The notes beneath the pieces are model-generated. The model was given only the letters and a program-made list of their open reading frames with translations, was not told the DNA's origin and searched no databases. Position numbers and translations under genes: made by a program. This document shows, in pieces, positions 51,849-61,485 of a stretch of 64,000 nt of DNA (positions within the stretch are counted from its first letter, which is position 1; each line of letters starts with the position of its first letter). The DNA is from Halobacteriovoraceae bacterium (GTDB lineage: Bacteria; Bdellovibrionota; Bacteriovoracia; Bacteriovoracales; Bacteriovoracaceae). The stretch covers positions 248,001-312,000 of the forward strand of contig PASP01000014.1 in NCBI GenBank assembly GCA_002712005.1. The letters run 5' to 3'.

Positions 51849-52496
51849 ATGCCCACAAAAATGTTGTTAATTTTATCTATGTTGAGCCTATTTTCTGGAT
51901 GTGCAGAGCTTCTCCAGCGCAGATCTTTTATTGATGAAATGGATCATCAAGATGATGAACTCTTTGTGGCAGGAAGGGACTTTCCAACAGTAGCGGGAGA
52001 CTCTGGGGAAGCCTATCGTTCACAAGAAGAAATCAATGAAAGAACCCCAGCTTCAGAAATGGAAATAGCCCAAAGAGCAGAAGAGCGCTCTATTCATAGA
52101 GAACTCTCGATTAAAGAAAGTACGTTAACTCCTTATCAACAATCGCTCTATCGAGTTGCTGGTCAGTATCTCCACTCGCCATCTGAAAAAATATATTTCC
52201 TCAATCTCTCAGATGAGGAAAAGGTCGAATATCTAGATTCTAGAAGTTTGAGAAACTATAATACAAACCGCTCTGGTGCAGGAAGAGGGCTTGCTTCTCT
52301 TCAGCCCATTTACAGCAATGCCCTAAGTTTAGGTATGACTAAAGATCAGGTTGTCCAAACCTGGGGGAGACCGGCAAGGGTTGATGTCGCTGGAAATCCC
52401 ATAAATGAAAATGAGCGTTGGGCGTTCTATGGTAATGGCGGTGTGCGCTATGTTTTCTTTGAGTCTGGTCGTGTGGAAGGCTGGAACTTACAGTAA
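51849..52496 (+). CDS. Lipoprotein with BamE-like C-terminal domain
   Basis: A 215-residue lipoprotein (lipobox FSGC-A, cysteine 18). A long charged linker (about 25-110) precedes a domain (about 155-215) with LGMTKDQVVQTWGRPARVD, then ERWAFYGNGGVRYVFFESGRVEGW. This follows the BamE/SmpA pattern (GMTxxxVxxxxGxP, then W.Y and a V.F strand), although BamE proper is shorter and lacks the linker. BamE binds the BAM outer-membrane assembly complex; whether this one does is unknown. AAAGGAG is eight bases before the ATG. Confidence 0.72.
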   Translation: MPTKMLLILSMLSLFSGCAELLQRRSFIDEMDHQDDELFVAGRDFPTVAGDSGEAYRSQEEINERTPASEMEIAQRAEERSIHRELSIKESTLTPYQQSLYRVAGQYLHSPSEKIYFLNLSDEEKVEYLDSRSLRNYNTNRSGAGRGLASLQPIYSNALSLGMTKDQVVQTWGRPARVDVAGNPINENERWAFYGNGGVRYVFFESGRVEGWNLQ

Positions 52497-52664
52497 TTCA
52501 TTGTATTTTTAAAATCTGCAAAAAAAGAGATATTCGCTCGGATATCTAATGTATTTTCAGTAGTTTATATTGTAGGCTTGACGGTCAAAGCATTGTTTTC
52601 TCGATTAAATTTTTATAAGGTTGCGGGAAAATAATTTTATTCAAAAAACCGTCGAGGTGGACAT

Positions 52665-53669
52665 ATGAGCGATCTGTTAAACGATTTTACCCTTGAATTT
52701 GAAAAGCCAGTAAAGGCCCTCGAAAAGCAAATTGAAGAACTCCAAGAAGCTGAGAAGAAATCTGAAATCGATATTTCTAAAGAGATTAAAGCTCTTCAGA
52801 AGAAAGTAAATTCTTTAGTTCATGAGATTTACTCCAATCTTACTTCATGGGAAAGAGTACAGCTTTCTCGTCACCCAAAAAGACCTCACACCATAGATTA
52901 TATCAATGCTCTTGTTACTGACTTCCATGAAGTTGCCGGAGATCGTTACTTTGCGAATGATCAGGCCATGATCGGTGGCTTTGGCTATATTGGAGATAAA
53001 AAAGTTTGTGTGATTGGAATTGAAAAAGGAAGAAAGACTAAGGAAAAGGTAACTCATAACTTTGGAATGCCTAGACCTGAAGGCTATCGCAAGGCCATCC
53101 GCTTAATGAAAACAGCATCACGCTTTGATATTCCAGTGGTTACTTTTGTAGATACTCCTGGTGCTTATCCTGGAATTGGCGCTGAAGAGCGTGGACAATC
53201 AAGTGCTATTGCTGAGAACCTAGCTGAAATGTTTGATATTGAAGTGCCGATTCTCTCTCTCGTCATTGGAGAAGGTGGTTCTGGTGGAGCTCTCGGAATC
53301 GCTATCGCAGATAGAGTTTTGATGATGGAGTACTCAATCTATTCTGTTATTTCTCCTGAATCATGTGCATCTATTCTATGGGCGGATCCTAAGAAAGCAG
53401 AAGTTGCTGCAAACTCATTGGATATTGGACCCAACCGTGCTTTAGAGCTTGGTGTGATTGACGATATCGTTGCTGAGCCAAGTGGTGGTGCTCATAAAGA
53501 TCCCGAAGCAAATTTTGAAAATGTAAAAAAAGTTCTCGTCAAAGAAATTAAGGCCCTTCAAAAGTTAAGCAAGAAAAAGCTTATGGATGCTCGATTTCAT
53601 AAATCTAGAAAAATGGGGAACCAGACCATTGATACAATGGAAGATGGTGACTTCAAAGTTTATCAATAG
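52665..53669 (+). CDS. accA: Acetyl-CoA carboxylase carboxyltransferase subunit alpha
   Basis: AccA forms the carboxyltransferase with AccD and makes malonyl-CoA for fatty acid synthesis. At 334 residues it is close to the usual length (about 320). The N-terminal coiled helix (FEKPVKALEKQIEELQEA) is typical; IGIEKGRKTKEKVTHNFGMPRPEGYRKA, the FVDTPGAYPGIGAEERGQSSAIA region and the GEGGSGGALGI oxyanion segment are diagnostic. GAGGTGG precedes the ATG. accD is not adjacent. It leads a block with yicC, gmk and spoT. Confidence 0.97.
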   Translation: MSDLLNDFTLEFEKPVKALEKQIEELQEAEKKSEIDISKEIKALQKKVNSLVHEIYSNLTSWERVQLSRHPKRPHTIDYINALVTDFHEVAGDRYFANDQAMIGGFGYIGDKKVCVIGIEKGRKTKEKVTHNFGMPRPEGYRKAIRLMKTASRFDIPVVTFVDTPGAYPGIGAEERGQSSAIAENLAEMFDIEVPILSLVIGEGGSGGALGIAIADRVLMMEYSIYSVISPESCASILWADPKKAEVAANSLDIGPNRALELGVIDDIVAEPSGGAHKDPEANFENVKKVLVKEIKALQKLSKKKLMDARFHKSRKMGNQTIDTMEDGDFKVYQ

Positions 53670-53689
53670 GGATAAAGCCCAAGCGAGGA

Positions 53690-54562
53690 ATGATGACTAT
53701 TTATTCAATGACAGGATTTGGTCGTGGTGAAGAAGAGAGTGATAAGTATATTGTCACTGTTGAGATTAAATCCGTTAATCACCGTTTTAAAGATACTCGT
53801 TTTAAAATGTCCTCGCTCTTTAATTCATTAGAGTTAGATTTAAAAAAAGCTCTTTTTAATAAAGTAAAAAGAGGTAGCTTTGATATTTACATCAACTTTA
53901 AACGAGCAGAATCAACCTCTAAATTTGATGATATCGATGAATCGAAGGTTAAAGACTTTGTTGATAAAATGAAGTCAATGCTCTCTGGTGAATCATTAAT
54001 GATAAAACCAACTGACTTTTTAAGAAGTGAGTTTCTCTTAGAGCAGGATCTATCTAAAGATACTGAATTAAGCGACATGGTGGTTAAGGCTTTTGATAAG
54101 AGTCTAGATAATCTCATGCTCTCTCGAGAGTCAGAAGGTAAAAAACTTAAAGAGGTTATGTCTAAGCATAAAAGTGCTTACGAGGATTACTACTCGAAGA
54201 TTGAAAAGCTCTCTGTAACTTTTCAAGCTAATGTTGAAGAGAAGTTACGCAAACGATTTGAAGAGTATAAATCTGAAATGCAAATCGATCAGCCTCGATT
54301 TCTACAAGAAGTGGTTTTTTATTTAGAAAAGCTTGATATCCATGAAGAAATCAATCGAATTCAGGCCCATCTCGAAAAATTAGACGGAATTATTCAAGGT
54401 GGCGGTGAAGTTGGCCGACAAATAGACTTTCTCATTCAAGAATTAAATAGAGAAACGAATACGATAGGTTCGAAGTCTTCTGTGAAAGAGATTTCGGACT
54501 GTGTAGTACAGATGAAAGTTCAGTTAGAGAAGATTAGAGAGCAAGGTCTTAATCTAGAGTAA
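53690..54562 (+). CDS. yicC: YicC-family endoribonuclease
   Basis: A 290-residue protein opening with the family signature SMTGFGRGE and then IKSVNHRFKDTRFKM; the C-terminus holds the DUF1732 part (EKLDIHEEINRIQAHLEKL, then GRQIDFLIQELNRETNTIGSKS), the most conserved block. E. coli YicC is an endoribonuclease involved in small-RNA turnover. The usual neighbour is gmk, as here (13-base gap). Two ATGs stand at the start, and GAGGA lies just upstream. Confidence 0.95.
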   Translation: MMTIYSMTGFGRGEEESDKYIVTVEIKSVNHRFKDTRFKMSSLFNSLELDLKKALFNKVKRGSFDIYINFKRAESTSKFDDIDESKVKDFVDKMKSMLSGESLMIKPTDFLRSEFLLEQDLSKDTELSDMVVKAFDKSLDNLMLSRESEGKKLKEVMSKHKSAYEDYYSKIEKLSVTFQANVEEKLRKRFEEYKSEMQIDQPRFLQEVVFYLEKLDIHEEINRIQAHLEKLDGIIQGGGEVGRQIDFLIQELNRETNTIGSKSSVKEISDCVVQMKVQLEKIREQGLNLE

Positions 54563-54575
54563 AGGAATTGAGGAT

Positions 54576-55145
54576 ATGACGGAAAGAGGCAAGATTATTA
54601 TTATCGTAGCCCCCTCAGGTACAGGTAAATCCACCTTGATCAAGCGCTTAAAAGAAGAATTTCGCGACCTCCACTGGTCAGTCAGCTTTACTACGAGAAA
54701 GATGAGACCTGGTGAAGTTGATGGTAAACACTATTTCTATATCTCTAGAGATGAGTTTCTTAATAAAAAAGAAAAAGGTGATTTTATAGAATGGGCTGAG
54801 GTACATGGAAACTTCTATGGTACCTCTAAAGGCTTTGTAGAATCTAAGGTAAGTCATGGCTATGGCCTTCTTTTTGATCTCGATGTTCAAGGAACAGATA
54901 AGATGAAAGAGATCTATGGTGATGAGGCAAGGGCCATTTTCATTGCTCCCCCAAGTATTGACACCCTTGAAAAAAGGTTAAAGGGTAGAGGTACGGATTC
55001 TGATGATGTGATAAGATTAAGACTGAATAATGCCAAAGAAGAGCTTAATCGTAAGAATGATTACGATTATCTGGTGATAAACGATGATCTTGAAAAGGCT
55101 TATGCCGATTTGAAAGAAGTTGTTACTGAAATTCTAGGTAGCTAA
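54576..55145 (+). CDS. gmk: Guanylate kinase
   Basis: GMP kinase, making GDP from GMP with ATP. At 189 residues it is standard length. The P-loop APSGTGKST (about 12-20), the GMP-binding segment SFTTRKMRPGEVDGKHYFYIS and FIEWAEVHGNFYGTS, and the lid and C-terminal region RLKGRGTDSDDVIRLRL are all present. GAGGAT lies before the ATG. It supplies GDP/GTP, the precursor for the (p)ppGpp made by the next gene, 16 bases downstream. Confidence 0.97.
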   Translation: MTERGKIIIIVAPSGTGKSTLIKRLKEEFRDLHWSVSFTTRKMRPGEVDGKHYFYISRDEFLNKKEKGDFIEWAEVHGNFYGTSKGFVESKVSHGYGLLFDLDVQGTDKMKEIYGDEARAIFIAPPSIDTLEKRLKGRGTDSDDVIRLRLNNAKEELNRKNDYDYLVINDDLEKAYADLKEVVTEILGS

Positions 55146-55161
55146 GTAAAGGAAATCATTA

Positions 55162-57357
55162 GTGTTTAAGTCCCTGGATTTTTCCCACGAAAGAGATATT
55201 ACTGTCGAAGATGTCATTCGAAAGGTTCAGACCTATTATCCTGAAGCTGACTTCGATTTAATGAGGAAAGCATTTGCTTTAGCCGAAGAATCTCATAAGG
55301 GCCAAATGAGAAGCTCCGGGGAAGAATATATTATTCACCCCATAAATGTGGCCATGACTCTGGCAAAATTGAGAATGGATGCAGATTCCATTATGGCCGG
55401 CTTCCTTCACGATGTTGTTGAAGATTGTGACGTTCTACCTACTGACATTGAGAAAGAAATTAATCCCTCTGTGGCCATGATTGTTGTTGGTCTGACTAAA
55501 ATTAGTAAAATTAATTTTCGCTCTAAAGAGGAAGGTCAAGCCGAAAACTTTCGTAAAATGATCGTGGCCATGGCCAAAGATATTCGAGTTGTTATCGTCA
55601 AGCTTGCTGATCGAATGCATAATATGCGTACGCTTCAATATGTTTCCGATGCAAAACAAAAGAAAATAGCGCAAGAGACCTTAGATATTTATGTTCCGTT
55701 GGCCAGTCGTTTAGGGATTAACTCCGTAAAGTCGGAGCTAGAAGATCTTTGCTTACGCTTTATGCATCCTGATATTTACTATCGTCTTGCTGAAAAAGTG
55801 GCGATGAAAAAGTCAGAGCGTGATGACTATATTGGGGACACCATTGAAATTCTAAGAGAAAAACTTTTAGATCATGGAATGAAGTCTGAAATTAAAGGAC
55901 GTCCTAAGCATTTCTATTCTATTTATAAAAAGATGACTGCACGAGGTGTGGATTTTGAACAGATTCACGATATCTTAGCGTTTCGTGTAATCGTGAGTAA
56001 TATTACTCAATGTTATAAAACATTGGGAATTATTCACTCTGCATTTACACCGATTCCAGGTCGCTTTAAAGATTATATTGCTATCCCAAAAGTGAATGGC
56101 TACCAATCTCTCCACACCATGGTGATTGGGCCCAAAGCTGAGCGAATTGAGATTCAGATTAGAACAGATGAAATGGATGAAGTCGCTGAAACAGGGGTTG
56201 CTGCTCACTGGAAGTATAAAGAAGGAATTCATTCTGGAAGAGCGAAGCTTGACTGGGTTGAACAGCTTCTCGAGTTTAATCAAAATGTTACCAATAATTC
56301 TGAGTTCATGGATGTCGTAAAAAATGATCTCAATGTGGGAGGAGTTTTTATCTTCACACCAAGAGGGGATGTATTTGAATTACGTCATGGTGCCACTCCT
56401 TTAGATTTTGCATTTGCTATTCACTCTGAAGTGGGAAGTCGATGTGTAGGAGCTAAAGTAAATGGAAAAATGGTACCTCTTCGATATACTTTACGTTCTG
56501 GTGACACTGTTGAAGTTCTTACGAGTAAGAATCAAACTCCAAGTAAAGACTGGCTTAATATTGTTAAGTCATCTCGTGCGAAGACAAAAATCAAACAGCA
56601 TCTTTTAAAAGTAGAAAGAGAAAATCACAAAGAGATTGGAAAAGAACTTTTAGAAAAGGCCTTTCGAAAATACGACACTTCAACCAAGGCCCTAGAAAAA
56701 GCTGGAGAGTTGGATAAGGCCTATCAAGGATCAAGTCTTTCTAATGTCGATGAGATGTTCATTAATGTGGGCTCGGGAAAGTCTACTGTTCATCAAATTT
56801 TAAAACATATTCCTTCGCTAAAGGCGAAGCTATTAGAAGAGCAAAAGAGTAAAGAAGAGCTTTCTGATATCGATCAATATTCACAAAAACTCTCACAGGC
56901 GGCTAGACGCAAATCTCATAAAGATAATGCAGTCATTGTTGATGGTCTTGACGATATAATGGTGAGAATCGCAAGATGTTGTAATCCTATCCCTGGAGAT
57001 CCTATCAAAGGTTATATCACTCGAGGACGTGGAATTACTGTTCACACTGCTGCTTGTACTCGTATGGACCAAGGGGAAATGGGAAGGGACGTACATGTTG
57101 AATGGAACCCTGACTTTAACTTTAATCATCCCGTTAATATTCGAGTGATAACTCATGATAAGCCCGGAATTTTGTCGACAATTTCTAAGACGATCAATAA
57201 TTCAGGTGTGAATATCCGATCAGCTCTGGCCAAATCACTTCCTGATCGAAAAGGTTCCTTTATCTTTGAAATCGAAGTTAAGGACTATTCAGAGCTACTT
57301 AAAATATGTTCCCAAGTCGAAAGTCATGAAGAAGTTATCTCTGTAGGAAGAGTATAA
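55162..57357 (+). CDS. spoT: RelA/SpoT bifunctional (p)ppGpp synthase/hydrolase
   Basis: Long RSH enzyme of 731 residues that makes and breaks the stringent-response alarmone. Domains in order: HD hydrolase (about 20-200; FLHDVVEDC and KLADRMHNMRTL are intact, so hydrolysis is expected), synthetase (about 235-350; FKDYIAIPKVNGYQSLHT and an RTDEMDEVAETGVAAHW segment), TGS (about 395-455), a zinc-finger/helical linker with CCNP (about 610-620), and ACT (about 655-731). Start is GTG 55162 with AAGGAAAT upstream. The rpoZ gene often found between gmk and spoT is absent here. Confidence 0.96.
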   Translation: MFKSLDFSHERDITVEDVIRKVQTYYPEADFDLMRKAFALAEESHKGQMRSSGEEYIIHPINVAMTLAKLRMDADSIMAGFLHDVVEDCDVLPTDIEKEINPSVAMIVVGLTKISKINFRSKEEGQAENFRKMIVAMAKDIRVVIVKLADRMHNMRTLQYVSDAKQKKIAQETLDIYVPLASRLGINSVKSELEDLCLRFMHPDIYYRLAEKVAMKKSERDDYIGDTIEILREKLLDHGMKSEIKGRPKHFYSIYKKMTARGVDFEQIHDILAFRVIVSNITQCYKTLGIIHSAFTPIPGRFKDYIAIPKVNGYQSLHTMVIGPKAERIEIQIRTDEMDEVAETGVAAHWKYKEGIHSGRAKLDWVEQLLEFNQNVTNNSEFMDVVKNDLNVGGVFIFTPRGDVFELRHGATPLDFAFAIHSEVGSRCVGAKVNGKMVPLRYTLRSGDTVEVLTSKNQTPSKDWLNIVKSSRAKTKIKQHLLKVERENHKEIGKELLEKAFRKYDTSTKALEKAGELDKAYQGSSLSNVDEMFINVGSGKSTVHQILKHIPSLKAKLLEEQKSKEELSDIDQYSQKLSQAARRKSHKDNAVIVDGLDDIMVRIARCCNPIPGDPIKGYITRGRGITVHTAACTRMDQGEMGRDVHVEWNPDFNFNHPVNIRVITHDKPGILSTISKTINNSGVNIRSALAKSLPDRKGSFIFEIEVKDYSELLKICSQVESHEEVISVGRV

Positions 57358-57364
57358 TTCATAT

Positions 57365-57398
57365 TGCGCTCCTATCTTAAATAAAGGATAGAAGCGCA
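57365..57398. terminator. Weak terminator-like hairpin after spoT
   Basis: TGCGC and GCGCA at the base and CTATC/GATAG inside, with small internal loops. It lies between spoT and a convergent gene; the tail is A-T rich but without a clean T-run. Confidence 0.45.
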
Positions 57399-57406
57399 TA
57401 TCTATT

Positions 57407-57898
57407 TTATATAAGGTCCCAAGCAAATTCTAAATAAGTTTTACCAGTGGTTTCGTCACATTCACTAGTGAAGGACTTGGGGATGTGAACGGATAAGTAG
57501 GCATTGAATTTTACATGATAACTAAAGCCATCTTCTAGCAGCTGATCTAAATATTCTTTCATATCACTACAGGCTAAATCGTCATTTATCTTAGATTCAT
57601 AAAAGCTCGTTTTAATCTCTCCTTTTTTACGCGTAAAAAGAGCTGAGTAATGACATATTTGATCGACTGATTGAAAATTTATTTTTGCAAGTCTCGTGTT
57701 CTTAGTGATATCGAGGCCTAAAGCTAAATAACCTTTTTGATTGAGCTCAACACGAGAGGCATCTTTTTTTGAAAAGCGAGTACAAGAGTAATTTTTAAAT
57801 TTAGTTTTAAAAACAAATTTAGGTGCACGAGGTCCACCAGCTGTAAATGATGAAGAAGATAGAAGGAAAATAAATAAAGTTGTAATCAGTTTGGACAT
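57407..57898 (-). CDS. Exported protein of unknown function
   Basis: A 163-residue protein with a signal peptide (residues 1-20). The mature chain has four or five cysteines (YSC, QIC, LAC, SEC) and many strand-like segments, with an acidic end and a helix near the middle. I do not recognise a family. AAGGAAC lies before the ATG. It stands alone, convergent with spoT. Confidence 0.7.
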   Translation of the reverse strand: MSKLITTLFIFLLSSSSFTAGGPRAPKFVFKTKFKNYSCTRFSKKDASRVELNQKGYLALGLDITKNTRLAKINFQSVDQICHYSALFTRKKGEIKTSFYESKINDDLACSDMKEYLDQLLEDGFSYHVKFNAYLSVHIPKSFTSECDETTGKTYLEFAWDLI

Positions 57899-58018
57899 GG
57901 AAGTTCCTTTTAGTTAAAAAACCTCCTCATATAGACCCTGAATTTGAATAAGTAAGAAATAGGTGAGAGCTCTCTAAACGTCAATGAGAGAGAATAAAGA
58001 GTGAATATAATTCATAGA

Positions 58019-58669
58019 TTAAAGAGAATACTCTGAAGTGTCCCAGATCATAAGGAAGGCGTAGGTACGAATATACTTATAGACTTCCGTATAAAGGATT
58101 TTGAGATTCTTCCAATCAGTATAGTCACTACTTACGCCAGAATAGAAAAGTTCAAAATGATCGTCATCGGCCATAATGGAGTGAAAAATGGTTTTGATTC
58201 TAGGAATGTGATAGTCGTGACTAATGACTAAGATATTCTTAAATCCTTTTTTCTCTCTTAGATAGCGTAGGGTTGAAATACAGTTTTCCACTGTATTTCT
58301 TGCGTAGTAATCAATCTCAAGTAAGTTGTGATCAATTTTGTCTTCTAATTCGAGAGGGGCTAAAAGCGTCTGAACAGAGTTCTTCTCATAAACCCCTGTG
58401 ATGAAAATATTAGACTGATCAAATTTTTTGGCCAAGGACATTCCATAGGGGATGCGGCCTGATTGACCGGTAAAGATGACAATGAGGTCTGGAGAGTCTT
58501 TGAAAAAACGTTGTTGAGAACGGTCATTTTCATTAGCGCTGAAGAGAACAAAGAAATAACCGCAGATAAGATAGATGAAGAAGAAAGTAAACAAGAGGAT
58601 AAAAGCATTTCGAGTATATCGAAGTGTTCTTGTTCCTCTTGTTTCAAAAATATACTGTGGTCCAAACAT
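58019..58669 (-). CDS. DUF218 (YdcF/SanA/ElyC-type) membrane protein
   Basis: A 216-residue protein with one N-terminal membrane helix (about 22-45) and a DUF218 domain: LIVIFTGQSGRIPYGMSLAKKF, then the acidic YYARNTVENCISTLRYL segment, then NILVISHDYHIPRIKTIF. The family includes SanA and ElyC, which affect envelope integrity and peptidoglycan precursor lipids; exact activity is unknown. The E/N-T-x-E-N and SHDYHxPR motifs are intact. The ridA gene lies upstream on the same strand in the 3' to 5' direction of the window, separated from this gene by 14 bases. Confidence 0.87.
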   Translation of the reverse strand: MFGPQYIFETRGTRTLRYTRNAFILLFTFFFIYLICGYFFVLFSANENDRSQQRFFKDSPDLIVIFTGQSGRIPYGMSLAKKFDQSNIFITGVYEKNSVQTLLAPLELEDKIDHNLLEIDYYARNTVENCISTLRYLREKKGFKNILVISHDYHIPRIKTIFHSIMADDDHFELFYSGVSSDYTDWKNLKILYTEVYKYIRTYAFLMIWDTSEYSL

Positions 58670-58683
58670 AGAGTTATTTTACC

Positions 58684-59073
58684 CTATTTCTTGGCTGCAA
58701 TCACCTCTATTTCTACAAGGGCTCCCTTGGGAAGAGCAGGTACTTGTACACAACTTCTTGCAGGGTAGGGCTCTGAAAAATAAGCTACATACGCCTTATT
58801 CACCAGATCAAAGTTTCCAAGATCTGTAACGAAAATTGAGGTTTTAATGATATGTTCACGAGTTAAACTTTGTGATTCAAGTAAACCATCAATATTTTTC
58901 ATAATCTGATCAATCTGTGATTGAAAATCAGACTCCATAGTCATTGTTTTTGGATCGAGCCCAATTTGACCAGAAAAATAATAAACACCTGCATGCTCTA
59001 CTCCTTGAGAGTAAGTTCCTACGGCTTCAGGTGCTAAATCTGTACTAACAATATTCTTCGTAAATCCGCTCAT
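58684..59073 (-). CDS. ridA: RidA family enamine/imine deaminase
   Basis: RidA hydrolyses reactive enamine and imine intermediates from amino acid enzymes. At 129 residues it is standard. GTYSQGVEHAGVYYFSGQIGLDP and RSCVQVPALPKGALVEIEVIA carry the active-site Arg and Glu (R107 region and E120-type position). AAGGAAC lies before the ATG. It sits 10 bases downstream of the malic enzyme gene on the same strand, probably one operon. Confidence 0.95.
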   Translation of the reverse strand: MSGFTKNIVSTDLAPEAVGTYSQGVEHAGVYYFSGQIGLDPKTMTMESDFQSQIDQIMKNIDGLLESQSLTREHIIKTSIFVTDLGNFDLVNKAYVAYFSEPYPARSCVQVPALPKGALVEIEVIAAKK

Positions 59074-59083
59074 TGTAAGTTCC

Positions 59084-61393
59084 TTATTTTAAATTTAAAT
59101 GCTCTGCTTGGGTTTGAAGAGCTGTTAAGTTACACATATTGATAATTTCTGCTACTGGAGCTGTTCTCTGAATGATATTAACGGCACCATTCATGGGAAC
59201 AAGGATAGGTCCAATTGCATTGGCTTCGGAAAGCTGACTTAATAATTTGTAACTAATATTGGCAGAATTTAAGTCTGGAAAAACAAGAATATCGGTTTCA
59301 CCACTAAGCGTGTGAAAGTCGAATAGCTTATCTAGAATATTCTTATTAACAGCAACATCCGCCTGCATTTCTCCATCAACAATCATATTTGGATATCTTG
59401 ATTTAGTAACCGATACCGCTCTTCTTACTTTTCTTGCCTCTGGATGTTTATTCGAACCAAAGTTAGAAAAGCTTAAGAAAGAAACCCTAGGCTCACGTTT
59501 CATAAGGAAACGAAAGAGCTCTGCAGAATTGGCTGCAATCTCTGCTAGATCTTCAGAACTGGGATTGATCTGCGATGTACAGTCAGTTAAGAAGAGAACT
59601 CTATTTTTAAATACCATAATGTAAATACCACTTGAGCGTGAGCTGTCTTTAGTCCCAAGTACATTTACAATTGGCATAAGGTTTGAAGCGTAGTCTAAAG
59701 TCGGTCCTGCGATGAAAGAATCCACAAGATTATTCTTAACTAACATAGAGCCAAAGTAGTTTTCTTGTACCATAACATCTTCAGCGTGATAGAGACTCAC
59801 ACCATTTCTTTGGCTAGCTGCTGAGTACTGGCGGTAGAAGTCTTCAAAATACTTAGACTCATTTGGCTGAATAATTTCAAGATCACTTAAACTATCAGAG
59901 AGTCCAAGATGATCCATCTTTGCTAAAATTTGTTTTTTATTACCCAGAAGGATGGGCTCAATTCTTCCTTCTTCTTGAAGGATTTTTGCGGCTTTAAGAA
60001 TTCTAGTATTAGCTCCTTCTGCAAAGGCCATTTTTATTTTATTACCGCGCTTGTTTACTGTCGCAGTTAAACGATCTCTTAAAGACTTCATGAAAGAAGC
60101 TGTTGTTCCGAGTCTGTTTTGCAGATTGGCAGCATATTCTCTTAGGTCAGAAATTTCTTTTCTAGCAACTCCAGACTTCATAGCCGCTTCGGCTACAGCA
60201 GGAGTAACTGTTGTCAAAACACGAGAGTCAAATGGTTTAGGAATGATATAGTTAGGACCAAAGGTAAAGTCTTCATTACCATAAGCGAGTCTAACTTCTT
60301 CAGTTACTTCTTGTTTGGCCAGCTCTGCAATAGCTCTAACGGCAGCAATCTTCATTTCTTCGTTAATAGCAGAGGCATGAACATCTAGAGCTCCACGGAA
60401 AATGAAAGGGAATCCGAGAACATTATTCACTTGATTTGGAAAGTCACTTCTTCCAGTGGCCATAATTGCATCATCTCTTACTTCTGCAACTTCATCTGGA
60501 TAAATTTCTGGCTCAGGGTTGGCCATGGCAAAGATAATAGGCTTTTTGGCCATGGTCTTAACCATATCTTTTGTAAGAACTCCACGGGCACTCACTCCCA
60601 TGAATGCATCGGCATTTTTCATGGCATCGGCAAGAGTTCTCGCTTGAGTATCAATTGCGAATTCATCTTTATATTTATTCATTCCCTCGGCACGACCTTT
60701 GTAGATAACTCCTTTAGAGTCACACATCATTAGGTTTTTAGAAGGAACACCAAGACTTTTGAAAAGTCGAGCACAGGCAACAGCAGCAGCTCCAGCACCA
60801 CTGAAAACAACTTTTACATCTTGGATTTTCTTTCCTGTTATTTCCAATGCATTGAGAAAACCTGCACAAGCAATAATTGCAGTACCATGTTGATCATCGT
60901 GAAATACAGGAATATCCATGATCTCTTTTAACTGCTCTTCAACTTCGAAACATTCTGGAGCTTTGATATCTTCTAAATTAATTCCTCCAAAAGTTGGGCC
61001 AAGTGATTTAATGACTCGAACCATTCCCTCTACTGAATCTTCGTCGATCTCAATATCAAATACATCGATGTCAGCAAACTTTTTGAAGAGAATCCCTTTT
61101 CCTTCCATAACAGGTTTACCTGCAGCCGGACCAATATTTCCAAGTCCAAGAACAGCGGAACCGTTAGAGATAACACCGACAAGATTTCCTTTTGCTGTAT
61201 ATTTATAAACATCATCTGGATTTTTAGAAATTTCAAGACATGGCCATGCCACACCTGGGCTATATGCTTTAGCTAGATCAGAGCTTCCGATAGTTGATTT
61301 AGTAGATACGATTTCAATTTTACCTGGGCGTCCTTGCATGTGATATTCAAGGGCGGCTTTCTTTTGTGCTTCACGTTGATCAGTCACAATCAT
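59084..61393 (-). CDS. maeB: NADP-type malic enzyme with phosphotransacetylase domain
   Basis: MaeB-type enzyme, 769 residues: an N-terminal malic enzyme (about 1-430) that turns malate into pyruvate and CO2, and a C-terminal phosphotransacetylase-like domain (about 440-769) that is probably regulatory. [28 protein letters not shown]-like segments and [11 protein letters not shown] carry metal and substrate residues; [12 protein letters not shown] is the nucleotide loop. The ATG at 61393 has no ribosome site at a proper distance; GTG 61387, six bases after AAGGA, may be the real start. With pckA it links C4 acids with pyruvate and PEP, useful for amino acid-based growth. Confidence 0.93.
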   Translation of the reverse strand: MIVTDQREAQKKAALEYHMQGRPGKIEIVSTKSTIGSSDLAKAYSPGVAWPCLEISKNPDDVYKYTAKGNLVGVISNGSAVLGLGNIGPAAGKPVMEGKGILFKKFADIDVFDIEIDEDSVEGMVRVIKSLGPTFGGINLEDIKAPECFEVEEQLKEIMDIPVFHDDQHGTAIIACAGFLNALEITGKKIQDVKVVFSGAGAAAVACARLFKSLGVPSKNLMMCDSKGVIYKGRAEGMNKYKDEFAIDTQARTLADAMKNADAFMGVSARGVLTKDMVKTMAKKPIIFAMANPEPEIYPDEVAEVRDDAIMATGRSDFPNQVNNVLGFPFIFRGALDVHASAINEEMKIAAVRAIAELAKQEVTEEVRLAYGNEDFTFGPNYIIPKPFDSRVLTTVTPAVAEAAMKSGVARKEISDLREYAANLQNRLGTTASFMKSLRDRLTATVNKRGNKIKMAFAEGANTRILKAAKILQEEGRIEPILLGNKKQILAKMDHLGLSDSLSDLEIIQPNESKYFEDFYRQYSAASQRNGVSLYHAEDVMVQENYFGSMLVKNNLVDSFIAGPTLDYASNLMPIVNVLGTKDSSRSSGIYIMVFKNRVLFLTDCTSQINPSSEDLAEIAANSAELFRFLMKREPRVSFLSFSNFGSNKHPEARKVRRAVSVTKSRYPNMIVDGEMQADVAVNKNILDKLFDFHTLSGETDILVFPDLNSANISYKLLSQLSEANAIGPILVPMNGAVNIIQRTAPVAEIINMCNLTALQTQAEHLNLK

Positions 61394-61485
61394 TCCTTGG
61401 TTAATTCAATTTAATGCCCCCAAGAATAACTTAAAAGTTAAGGCTCTGTAACCTTTGTCCTGCGGAGATATAAGATTATTATGAA

